Below, piece after piece: positions 37,031-46,874 of a stretch of DNA of 64,000 nt. The stretch spans positions 22,496,213 through 22,560,212 of the forward strand of contig OZ234493.1 in NCBI GenBank assembly GCA_965153455.1, read 5' to 3'. This DNA is from Sphagnum compactum (Eukaryota > Bryophyta > Sphagnopsida > Sphagnales). Below the pieces are notes generated by a model. That model did no database searches and was not told the DNA's origin. It was given only the letters and a program-made list of their open reading frames with translations. The position numbers were made by a program, and so were the translations under genes. Numbering within the stretch: the stretch's first letter is position 1; each line of letters opens with the position of its first letter.

Positions 37031-37395
37031 ATTTACTTTCTAGAGACACTACCTAAGGACAAAGTATCTAATGGCAAAGGAAGAATTATGAAAATTCAAA
37101 TATTACACCATGCAAAAATATAATCTTCAAAAAAAAAAATCTTCTAATAGAAACCCAAATCCTTCAAGATAAAATCATAACTCTATGACCAATCTCAAGT
37201 TCCAACACAAGTCAAAATATTATTTTCCGACCTGGTTTGGTTTGGGGTGAGGTTTCACAAAATGGAAAAAACCATTAGTTGTGTTACCTATATAACCATT
37301 TTGATAATTAAAGACAAACAAACATTGACTTCAGTTTCTACAATGGCAAGAAGATTGAAACCTTCCTTGGTGCCAGTTGCATCGAGTGTGGGAAG

Positions 37396-38240
37396 GTCAG
37401 GGTTTAGGGTTTAGGGTTTAAGAGAGAACAAACATTTTTTGTTGTAGCATATGATACGGAAACTTGAAATTGGAACTTAAAAATGTTTTACCCAAATAAT
37501 TGAATACAAAAATGGAAAGAAAATTAGGTGGATGAAAAAGAAAAAAACAAAAAAAAGGTAAGACACAATGCAGGCATTACATAAGCATGGTGTCATATAC
37601 TTCACCTCCAAGGGAAGCCCTTGACTTATTGCCTTGATATGGAAAGTGCATAGGGGGGGTGGTGGAAAGGGTGCCATGATCTGGTTTAACCAGGGTTATA
37701 CCAGTGACCATTAAGATGAAGAACAGAGTAGTACTCAAGTCATAGCTTCAATTCAAGTGAGTGTCAATAGTAATGAGTAGAGAGGAGGGGGAGGGGTTTA
37801 GGGTTTAGGGTTTAGGGTAAGGCTATATTATATTCCCCCTAACCTACCTCTGGTCATGAGAATATGTTTCCACAAACCCTTTGGTCACACCAATATTCTA
37901 TGTCATGGGTATTGACCAAGGGTAATATTGAAACCCTAACCCTGATGACAGGAATATTCCTTTAATCACAGGTTAAGGATCAGGGGTTGTGAACTTGGCC
38001 CCCCTGATCACAAGGTTACTACTCTATATCATCATGTGTATTGACCAAAAGGATCTGATCCATTGATCGTTATAGGATAGTTTGTTTAACCCCGATTGGT
38101 CACAAACATATTCTATATCATGGGTATTGACTTGGGTTTTTTAGATTTCCAAATTTCTCAAGTAGGTTCGGTGGTGGGAATCCTTGAAAGCATCTAGCAA
38201 TTAATGGTGACAATTTTAGGTTTAGGGTTTAGGGTTTAGG
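37396..38240 (+). repeat. Three short interstitial telomere-like blocks (TTTAGGG)n
   Basis: About three tandem copies of the Arabidopsis-type telomere unit occur at 37399-37420, 37796-37818 and 38216-38241, all in the same orientation and about 400 bp apart. All lie inside the long-inverted-repeat element. Confidence 0.9.
37880..38135. repeat. Three diverged copies of a TGGTCAC...GGGTATTGAC unit
   Basis: Copies near 37880-37918, 38005-38047 and 38096-38130 share TATTCTATaTCATgGGTATTGAC. Two begin with GGTCACA and the third with GATCACA. They lie between the telomere-like blocks of the same element. Confidence 0.6.
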
Positions 38241-38518
38241 GGTTTTTTTTTTTTCAAAAACCTTGCTACAACTTAAAGCACTCGGAGAAAATTTGTAGTG
38301 TATGTGGAGGGCACCTTATATCCCATCCATCAATTTCCCTCCTAGAAATTGAGAGGGATATTATGCCTACCACTTAAAGATGGGAGGGAAATTATGCCTA
38401 CTTGTCGGTGTGAGAACCTTCCCACCATTGAGGAGTAGGTGTAAGAACCCTCCCATTCATACGCCTCATGACCTACATAGGTTTGGCTCATGATAAATTT
38501 TGCCTTGTGCTTTACGAG

Positions 38519-38628
38519 AGGTAAAGCTCATGGGTGGGGACATTCTCAAATGTGAGGCCGGACTCAACTATCATCACCTTGTCCTAGGCCTCTTATTTTG
38601 AGAATGCCCCCATGTTAGGGCTTTACCC
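38519..38628. repeat. Small foldback with ~41-bp imperfect arms
   Basis: 38519-38559 and 38587-38628 are imperfect reverse complements; shared blocks are GGCCTC, TTGAGAATG, CCCC and GCTTTACC. The outer end TAGGGCTTTACCCTACA also occurs at 43296-43312, at the end of the 66-bp array, so both may belong to one element family. Confidence 0.6.
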
Positions 38629-39091
38629 TACATTGGTAACCTAGCTATTGTATAGGTCTAGAAATGGTGATTTCATTTTTATTTTTTCAAAAATGGCCAA
38701 AGAAAAATTTCAAAACCATGATTCTTTTTCATGCTTTTTTTAATTTTTGAAAAAATTTCATCAAGGTACAAAAATTCACCCAAAAAAAAAGCATTGGTAT
38801 ATTGAACCACTGGTTCTGGTTCTTGGGGCAGGTTCAGAGAACCGCCTCGATTCTCTAATTTTGTTTATTTACTCCCATTTCGAGAACCGCCCCGGTTTTC
38901 AGATTTAATCCGGTTTGGCAGTTTTCAGCATCGGTGGTTCTTACAGAAGTTTATACGGCCAGTTTTTAGAGGCGGTTCTCACAAGCTGGTTATCAAAAAA
39001 GTTGATTTTTTCGATTTTTAAAAAGAAATGTTAAGAAATAATATAGAAATCAGAATTTTTTAAAAATGCAAAAAATATATTTTATTCAAAT

Positions 39092-41179
39092 TTAAGAGTT
39101 CATATCTATAATCTCTTCCTTTTCGAATTCCCTTTCAAATTCCTTCAACTCCTCCTCAATGATTTTATCTTTCTCTATAAACTCCACAAAATTAGATGGT
39201 GTCTTACATCCTAGCCTAGGATCATTAAGCCAGTTTTGGCTCACAATAATTAACTTATCTAGATTTTCAGATTGTAAATGACATCTCCTAAGATTGGTTA
39301 AAATTTCAACAAGAGAGAAAATGCGTTTAGTCTCAATTTGTGAACCTCCAGTTCCTAGGATTTGCCTTGCAAGAAAAGTCACTATGGGGAATCTTGACTC
39401 ATGTTTCTCCCACCATTGGAGAGAATCTTGACTCATGTTTCTCCCACCATTGGAGAGGATTATTGATTTCCTTCAAGTCCACATGAAACCTTCTAAAATC
39501 CAACAATTTCTTGGTTACAATTTCTTTCGTTGTTTTTGTGTTGTTGTTTCTCATTTGAAAAATATCTAGTCCATAATCCTAATCAACATCCTAATTTGCA
39601 GAACTAAAACCACCATCTACAATTGGATGTAAGTGGTTATACGAATTGACCAACATGGGATATAAGGCTCCCCTATCATACTCCTTTACAATAGACACCC
39701 CTTGTTCCTTGCCAACATATGAAGAAACAAGATGAAGGCTCTTGAACCTTGGATCAAGCATAAAAGCCAACATGTTATGTGCTTTCTTTTCGTCATATGT
39801 TCTCATAAATGAAAGGAAGGAATCCAAAACCCCAAACACCAGAAATGTTTCAACCAAAACTAAAATTAAAATGGTACAAAAAATAATTACCGTTTTTGGT
39901 TGAATTTTCGCATCAATACAAGCCTTGGACAATTCTTGTCTCCCTTTTCTAGATTTTTTAGGCCATGTTATACATTTCTGAATATTAGATTGCACTGATT
40001 TGATAGAAACAAACTTCAATTTTTTGCATTTTTTTTTCAGTTGTAGCATATTGATAAGTTTTGGAAAAAACATGCCCAAAACATGTTCCATAAAAACTTT
40101 CTTCCACTCCCAAGATATCATAATTGATGATTGTTTTAAAAGCCATGGTCATGTCATTCAAGTTCGCACCTTCATCTTTCACATAAGCGATGATTTTTTC
40201 CCTTAAGTTATAAGAATCTAAAAGTTTGCTCAAGTTCCTAGCCAAAGCTTGACCTGTTGTTTTTGTTGCTTCAAACAAACTAATTGTTACCTTTCTAGGT
40301 TTCTAGTTTCCATCCAAGAAATTAACGACCAAGGCAAAAATGTCATAAGCTCCTTTTGACATCCACAAATCAAAGCTGGTAGTCATAGAAACACATTGAG
40401 AAAGCTCAGGTAAGACATAATCTTCTTTAGTTTTTTGGACTAGTGTAAGAAGAATATCTTGTGAAAAAATCTTTCTTGATAGAAACAATTTGAGGATTTA
40501 ATTGCAATGCAAATCTCTTTAGCCAAGGACTTTCCACAAAATGTACAAGCATGTGACTTTTAATAATTAGCAAAGCCCGATCTTCCAAAAATTGTTTCAA
40601 TTGCGCATCTTTTTTTTTTATGAAGTATTTTGGTAGTAAAATTTTAGATATTTCATTTGAAAATACATTTTGCCTCTTTTTAGCAAGTTGCCTTTCAAGT
40701 TCACTTTTCATTAAATTGTTCACTTCCTTGTCAAATTTTTTCGCAAGCAAAAAATGTTCTACATCCACATGTTTTTTCAATGTTATTATTCCATTCGTCT
40801 TATAGTATGAAATCAATCCTTTTAGCAATTTTGTTTTGGGATTACAAGGTACATGAATTTTGTAGCACAAAGGACATTGCATGATTTGAGGAACTTTCCC
40901 ATCTACAGGTTTATTACCATTTACCCCGTAAACAACCCAACAAATTGCATTTCTCCCATGAGGTTTCCATAATAATCTTTCTGCATGCAAATACTGAAAG
41001 TTTTTTTTCATTTGTTCATCATCGGTTTGATTGACATTATTGACTTGGGTTTGTAAACTTCAATTTTCCATTAATGTTTTAGTTATTGGTTCATCTTCCA
41101 TGAACACTTCATTTTCGAATATCTCAATTCCAGCATTCATTCTCAAATTTTTGTTCTCATTAGACTCTTCCATTATGAA
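39092..41179 (-). pseudogene. hAT transposase pseudogene (BED finger to C-terminal dimerisation domain)
   Basis: Read from high to low coordinates, the pieces follow hAT order. A BED-type finger comes first (CPLCYKIH with a later HVDVEH, ~40730-40890). Next are central RNase H-like segments containing SFDLWMSKGAYDIFALVV, then AYVKDEGANLNDMT and AFMLDPRFKSLHLVSSYVG. The hAT dimerisation region is last (WWEKHESRFPIV...LGTGGSQIETKRIFS). The gene is dead: an in-frame TGA near 41056 separates the N-terminus from the BED region. Frame changes occur near 40430-40490, between 40278 and 40121, and between 39591 and 39436, with further stops. Related domesticated plant hAT genes keep this domain order, but the breaks exclude function here. 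Confidence 0.85.
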
Positions 41180-41879
41180 TAAATAACCAACAAAACCAGC
41201 ACAATGAAAGCAATAGGAAAATGCCAGCAAAACTAATAAACTTAACATAAATGAACAGAAAATCAAAATTGGGTTTAAGAGAAAAAAAAAGGTATAATAT
41301 TTCCAAATCGTTCCCTAATTTCCAAAATTTTAGGTTATTTAATGAAAGGATGGGTAATAGGTGAAAATGGGAAGGATTAAATATAAACAAACGAAAGGGG
41401 GAGAAAATAGGAAAAGGGGGAGAAAACATTTACAAACACAAAGATTGCTCACTTTTAGGCTTCATTACATGCAAGAATTCAAAGTTGAGTGCTTTTTGTC
41501 CACCAACTAACTAGTCAAGTTCTTCCTACAAGAGGTTAACCTGCAACCAACCAAAAAGAAATTAAAAGCTTAAAAAAAATCAAAATAAAGAAGAAACAAC
41601 CTAGCACGAAAGCATTAAACAATGACAAAAAAATACCAATACCAAAAGAATGAAAAACAGAACTTGTGTTGAGAGAAATTTACAATGCTAAAAAGCTTAC
41701 TTTTTCCCTTTCCTCAAAAGAAAGGAAAAAAAACAAAGATTAGAACTGAAAAATGTTCCAAATTTCTAAACCAACAACTATAAAAACAAACACAAACTAA
41801 AAGAAAAAAAATAAAGCTTACCTTAATTTGTTGATGCTTGTTTCTTCAACCTCCAAAAACTAAAACTTGCAAGGAAAAA

Positions 41880-42370
41880 GTGTGGAAATATAGCTAGGGA
41901 GACACAAGAAGCAAGCGGTAGTAGCAAGGCAAAGGAGCAACAACACGGCAAGGCAACAACAAGAGTTTCAAGTGAGGCCATTGGTACTTAAAGCAAGTAG
42001 AGAAGTAGCAAAGGTGGAGAAGTAGCAAGGTTGACTAGCAACATAGCAAGGTAGAAAAGTAGGTAGAGCGACAAAAATAGTAAAATAGTAGTAACAAGGT
42101 GGAGTAGTAGCAACATGGCAAAGCATGCAGCAAGGTGGAATTCGTAGTAGTAACAAAATGGAGCTCGAAGCAAAAGCAAGGTGGAGCTTCTAGTAACAAC
42201 AAGGTGGAGCTCGCAACAGTAGTAAAACGGAGCAGCAGTAAGGCGCAACATCAAGGTGGGGCAAGCAGCAAGGTAGAGCGGCAATATCAAGGTGTCGTGG
42301 CAAAGCGAAATAACAAAATCGATAGAGTGACAGCAACACGTAGTAGCAAGACAAAGCCAAAAATAAATAA
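41880..42370. repeat. Low-complexity array of AGTAGCAAGGTGGAG-like units
   Basis: Short variants built from GTAGCAAGG, GTGGAG, AACAAGGTGGAGC and GGCAAGGC follow each other for about 490 bp. Open frames here, on both strands, reflect the repeat rather than a gene. Confidence 0.7.
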
Positions 42371-42786
42371 AATACATGCACAAATAAACAAATAGTTTGA
42401 AAGTGAGAGAATTCTAAGAGAAGCAATGTATGAGAAAAAAAAAGTGAGTCCAAGCAACACTTTATAGTTTAGGTTCAAAGTTCAACTTAACCCTAAACCT
42501 TAAACCTAATTTGGTGGCCGCGATTTTGTTTTCTTTCTTTTTTTCTTTTTTTAAAAAAAACATTCTTCACTATATACTTTATTATTTTTTAAATTTACAT
42601 TTTTATTCTATTATTTTTTACATCAAATTTTTTTTCTTAGTTTACTTATCTTCTTATTGGTTTAGTTGGTATTTTTACTACTTACTATTACCACATACGA
42701 TTTATTACCCTGAGAACCGGACCCTTCTCAAATGTGAGAACTGACCTAGTTATCAGGTTTTATAATTGGTGAGACCCTCTCTCCAC

Positions 42787-42812
42787 CCCCCCCCCCCCCC
42801 CCCCCCCCCCCC
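42787..42812. repeat. Poly(C) homopolymer of about 26 bases
   Basis: An uninterrupted C run just outside the hAT relic. It is prone to length error in sequencing, so its exact length should not be trusted. Confidence 0.85.
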
Positions 42813-42950
42813 GTCCACACACCTGTTTCGCCTCTGTTTCTCCACTGAATTTCTGGCTGGTCTTTAAGTTGGGTAATGCCCTCAGTCAAGGGCATTACGA
42901 AAATCGGGCCTACACTTGGCTATTGCCTTGTTGCCTTGTGTGGCCTTATT

Positions 42951-43300
42951 TTGGTAATGCCCTCAACTTAGGGCCTACACTTGGCTATCGCCTTGTTGCC
43001 TTGTGTGGCCTTATTTTGGTAATGCCCTCAACTTAGGGCCTACACTTGGCTATTGCCTTGTTTGCCTTGTGGGGCCTTATTTTGGTAATGCCCTCAACTT
43101 AGGGCCTACACTTGGCTATTGCCTTGTTTGCCTTGTGCGGCCTTATTTTGGTAATGCCCTCAACTTAGGGCCTACACTTGGCTATTGCCTTGTTTGCCTT
43201 GTGGGGCCTTATTTTGGTAATGCCCTCAACTTAGGGCCTACACTTGGCTATTGCCTTGTTTGCCTTGTGCGGCCTTATTTTGGTAATGCCCTCAACTTAG
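42951..43300. repeat. 66-bp tandem array, about five and a half units
   Basis: Units begin with TTGGTAATGCCCTCAACTTA near 42951, 43016, 43082, 43148, 43214 and 43280; spacings are 65, then 66 four times. Because 66 is a multiple of three, the plus strand stays open and would encode a 22-residue repeat (LGPTLGYCLVCLVGPYFGNA). I regard this as a by-product of the repeat, not a gene. A GTAATGCCCT/AGGGCATTAC palindrome sits just before it (42873-42898). Confidence 0.9.
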
Positions 43301-43864
43301 GGCTTTACCCTACACCTGTAATAGGTTCTCAAAAATTTGATGAAAACGAACTAAAGAACCTAAACTTCCAAGTCCCCACTTAGTAGGTAGATATATATAA
43401 TTTTTTGCTATAGTTGCAAAAGGAATCTTATGGATGTGGGCGGCGAAGGCAAATCAATTCATAATAACACCACTCCTCCTCTTCAGGAAACGCATTAAAG
43501 GGTTAACTGGCGAGTGATATATTTCTCTCTTTTAGCCTTCCTCCTCTGTTTTTGTTTTGTGTCTCCAAGCTGCTTCCCCTTCCATGGTAAACTGACCCGT
43601 CCTCAGTCCGTCTCTCATGATTTTCTTGTTTCTTCCTTCTTTCCTTGCTCTCGAGTCTTGACACGCATCCCCCGCCCACTACCACACACTACTATCTCTT
43701 CTCTTTTGCTCTCGCTGCTCCTTCATAGACATTTGCTTCCCTCTTATACACTGCACTTTTCCACTTGGAGGTCATGCGGGACTTGGTGTACAAAAAATCA
43801 GCTAGAGAGTTGTGGCTAGCATCATCGACTCGTTTAATGTGATCAGCTTCTCTAAGGTCTGCCT

Positions 43865-44105
43865 CTTGGGTTCTGTTTTTTTGTTTCCTTCTTTCTTTTA
43901 CTTTTTGGGTTTTTTTGGAAGCACAACAGTAGACCCGATCTGACAAGCCGTTGGCATCCCCAAGTCAAGATCATTAGCAGAGGGATCAGTAGGAGTTTCA
44001 TCAGCGGGCACACCACACCACGTACTGGATTCAGTTTGAACCCAGGACCTCTTGTGGTCCCAGGGCCCCAGAAGGGGCTATACCAGTGAACCATCACCCT
44101 TGAGT
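43865..44105 (-). mobile_element. tRNA-derived SINE-like element
   Basis: On the minus strand, 44100 downward starts with TGGTTCACTGGTA, which fits a pol III A box. About 50 bases later comes CTGGGTTCAAACTG, which fits a B box. About 180 bp further on, it ends in an A-rich tail (seen as T-rich DNA at 43867-43918). This is the layout of a plant tRNA-derived SINE. No clear target duplication was found, and the family is not identified. Confidence 0.55.
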
Positions 44106-46274
44106 CTTCTTCGTACCAGCTTTGTGGTGATCCTTGACCGTTCGAGCTTCTCGTATCGGTGTGAGTTTGATCTGGGTTCTGCGTTTTGAGCTCCCCAGCA
44201 GCCTGTTTATTGTTCTGCACACGGCTGGTCGAATTTGCACGTAAGGATCATCAGTACTACTAGCTGAGAAATATACACCTGAGACAGGTTGTCGAGTTCC
44301 GTCCTTTGTAGTTTTCGATCGCAGCAGCAGTTCTATAAGCTGATCTTCTGTCTGCCGTTGGTTTTGTGGTTTAATGAGCTCGATCGGCGCGGGTGCCGCG
44401 TGGATTTGAAGATTACTAGAAATATAGACTAGAAATGCAGTTGTGATGCGCGCGAGGTCGATGTTGAGCTCCGAGTCGTCTCTTCTGTTTTTAAATGCGT
44501 GCAGCTCCTGCTTCTTCTTGCTGCTTTGAGTACTACTTGTTACCAAAGTTTTCAAAACTGAAACCGTCTTTTCCTACTGTAGCTAACATGACCAGGCTAC
44601 CAGCAAGTTCATATATAAATTATTATCGAATCCTGTTGGTTTGATTGACGTTGAGAATACTTTGATCCGAGTACTGCTCATGTATGCTCAGATATAATAT
44701 TAAGGAACTCCTAAAACCAGATCAGTAGTTTCTTTTGTTGTTCACGGCATGGGTCACGGCCATCGCTCCTTTGATGGAAGGCATAAACTCACGTTGAGGA
44801 CGTTCCTGTTGCCTGGGGTTCTCATGTGGGTTTCAATTTCTGTCATAATATACAACTACTTGTCCAGTCCTCAATGCTCATGTACTGATCGCTGGTCATG
44901 ATAAAAACCTTTTCATATAATGTCTATCGATGTCACGAGTCTTACAGATTGACCTCTGGAACCATTGCACTGTATTGTTTGATAGCTTAAACAGGGTTCT
45001 TCATTGCATCCAGCAGGGAGGCAAGTTGCGGTGTTCATTATACTCTCGACAGTCACCTGCATGAGGGATGCTGGCGTAATCATCAAGTGTGGCAAGTAGT
45101 ATAACGTCGAGTCGAGGCCGGCAAGTTCAGGTATGCATATGACATCACGATCGATCTCTTGCTGAACAGCTATAAGCTCTGCTGATATGATCAGGAATTG
45201 TAACAGGTCTATCCCACCAGCTTAAAAGTATTGTCCTTCTGGCATGCGTGCTATCGCAGCAGCTACATTCTAGTACGCCTCATTCCTCTGTTCTGGATAT
45301 TGCTGACGGAAAACATAGAGTTCAAGTCTTGCCCGCATGACAGTGTCCCAGGTGAGACGTGGTTTTTGTTGAAATTTTGCTTGACATCCAGCTTGATTGC
45401 AAGTTCATTACAAAAGCAGGAGACCGTTCTTTTATAATGAATACCTTACAGTCCAGGAGAAGATACTAGTTTGAAAACCTGTGATGATTCAAAATATAAT
45501 CGTTGTATCTATCTATCTACAAAACCGCAAGCTTCGGGAAAGTTCGAAGGGGACAGTCCCATTGTGAAATACAGAAGTTTCATTTTTGCATCGAGATAGA
45601 GAGAAATTATTCAAGATTTTCTTGCTGGTTCCACAGACAATCTTAAACCCAAAAAGCAAACCTTCTCATATGTTTAATGGACTTCTTACGAGCCCAATCA
45701 AGCATCCCTCGATTACTGGAAACAATCCGGGATTGCCTTACGATTCCATTCGGAAAACCATGCGTATAGCTGATGTCCATGTCGTCTATGACTCTCGCCG
45801 ACTGTTTGCATTCTTAGTTGAGGAATCTTTCCTCTGGCTAGGTCTCCAACTAATTACTAGTGTTGGCTTTTGTATCTCTTGTCTCGAGCTTAAATCAAGG
45901 CAGCTAGTCTCACGGTCTGAAATCAGCCTGGAACACAACTTCATCAAGTACGCAAATGGAGAGATAAATCGACGGGGTTGATCTGGAACCTGAGATGTGT
46001 GGAACGGGATGATGGCGCAGGCAACCGTCATGTGCATGATCCATACGCGAGTTGCAGCTTGATCAGCTCTGTGTCGGCTACTTACTTCACAATCCTTGGA
46101 TAGCTTCTTTGATGTATTCTATTGTGGAGAAGAAATATCCTCGATAGAGGCTTGAACAAAAAGAGTCAGACTGGTTGTCAAGTTCTCCCTAAGGACTTGC
46201 CCATATTCTGCGTGGAAGCATCGACTGAACAAATCGACTCCCGAAGGTAGGGCTATCACAAGATTACGGAGATC

Positions 46275-46874
46275 ATGTCGGGCAGCTCACTGGATCGAGC
46301 CACGTTCATGGGCACTAGTGAAGGGCAGGCCAATTCATCGAGTACGCCTTGTGCCGCTTGCAAGCTTCTTCGCAGGCGATGCGTACAGGACTGCCCTTTC
46401 TCGCCCTATTTTTCACCACACGAGCCCCAGAAGTTTGCGTGCGTGCATAAAGTCTTCGGTGCCAGTAACGTATCCAAGATGCTGATGGAGGTTCCTGAAA
46501 GCCAGCGCGCCGATGCCGCAAGCAGCTTGGTATACGAAGCAAAAGCTCGCATCCGGGACCCCGTATACGGGTGCATGGGTGCGATCTCGGCCCTGCAGCA
46601 GCAGGCGCAGTCGCTTCAGACCGAGCTGAACGCCGTTAGACGGGAGATTATGCGATACAAACATCACGACAATAATATCGCAGTCGCGGATGCCCCAGCT
46701 GCCACTGCTTCCGCAATGATGGTTAGTGGATACCAACGCCATAATCTTAATAGCGACCGAGGCTTTGTCGTCGTGAACCCTCGCTCTACGCAGACGACAG
46801 CTTTAGACTATTATAATGTTCCGTCCTGTAACAACGGTGCAACTCCAGGTTGGAAGGAGCGCAGGTACTGGTAG
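46275..46874 (+). CDS. LOB-domain (LBD/AS2-like) transcription factor, class I, 199 aa
   Basis: The N-terminal LOB domain shows the zinc-binding C-x2-C-x6-C-x3-C pattern (PCAACKLLRRRCVQDCPF, residues 25-42). It continues with YFSPHEPQKFACVHKVFGASNVSKML and the GAS-block region VPESQRADAASSLVYEAKAR. The coiled-coil LX6LX3LX6L-like segment follows (ISALQQQAQSLQTELNAVRREI, split here by family pattern). The complete domain and zipper-like part indicate class I. LBD proteins are plant-specific nuclear regulators of lateral organ and root development. The C-terminal tail is short and variable. The coding part uses many CG-rich codons, unlike the neighbouring DNA. Start 46275 is the first ATG in frame. 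A downstream exon cannot be excluded (AG|GTACTG near the stop), but no in-frame join was found. Confidence 0.92.
   Translation: MSGSSLDRATFMGTSEGQANSSSTPCAACKLLRRRCVQDCPFSPYFSPHEPQKFACVHKVFGASNVSKMLMEVPESQRADAASSLVYEAKARIRDPVYGCMGAISALQQQAQSLQTELNAVRREIMRYKHHDNNIAVADAPAATASAMMVSGYQRHNLNSDRGFVVVNPRSTQTTALDYYNVPSCNNGATPGWKERRYW

Larger units (their letters stand above)
36121..38424. mobile_element. Element with long (~145 bp) terminal inverted repeats, MULE-like, non-coding
   Basis: 36121-36265 matches the reverse complement of about 38276-38424. Shared blocks in order are TCTtACAC, GCATAATTTCCCTC, AGGCATAATATCCCTC, ATAAGGTnCCCT and AAATTTTCTCnGAGTGCTTT. Long inverted ends suggest a Mutator-like or foldback element. 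I could not find a 9-bp target duplication, so class and exact ends are uncertain. Cargo consists of an 84-bp minisatellite (36460-37030), three telomere-motif blocks, and three copies of a TGGTCACA...TATTCTATaTCATGGGTATTGAC unit. No transposase is present. Confidence 0.65.
38810..42770 (-). mobile_element. Decayed hAT-superfamily transposon (approximate limits)
   Basis: A broken hAT transposase fills 39090-41180 on the minus strand. Both flanks carry clusters of the GGTTCTC/GAGAACC motif (38818-38990 and 42710-42760), as hAT subterminal regions often do. I could not define exact terminal repeats or an 8-bp target duplication, so the limits are approximate. Between the transposase and the right flank lies a low-complexity stretch of AGTAGCAAGGTGGAG-like units. 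Confidence 0.6.
42771..46274. other. Repeat-rich spacer and upstream region of the LBD gene
   Basis: Contains a C homopolymer (42787-42812), the 66-bp tandem array (42868-43320), the SINE-like element (43865-44105), and from about 44100 a GC-richer stretch with many CG dinucleotides. The last part is the presumed promoter of the LBD gene. The 153-codon minus-strand frame at 44094-44555 has no ATG at its start and no recognised family. Confidence 0.45.

Noticed and set aside
37396-38240. Window lying at a chromosome end
   Set aside because: The telomere motifs are short, interrupted and inside a transposon-like element flanked by genes, so they are interstitial.
41968-42453. Leucine/cysteine-rich frames on both strands
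   Set aside because: They derive from the AGTAGCAAGGTGGAG low-complexity array.
43003-43383. 126-codon plus-strand frame with a 22-residue repeat
   Set aside because: It is fully explained by a 66-bp tandem array whose unit length is a multiple of three; codon content is not protein-like and there is no homology.
44094-44555. 153-codon minus-strand frame upstream of the LBD gene
   Set aside because: The frame does not begin with ATG, runs into the SINE-like element, and matches no family I recognise. It could be an exon of an unknown gene, but I have no support.
45586-45981. 131-codon plus-strand frame upstream of LBD
   Set aside because: It starts at a TTG codon and shows no recognisable domain, so it is probably chance.
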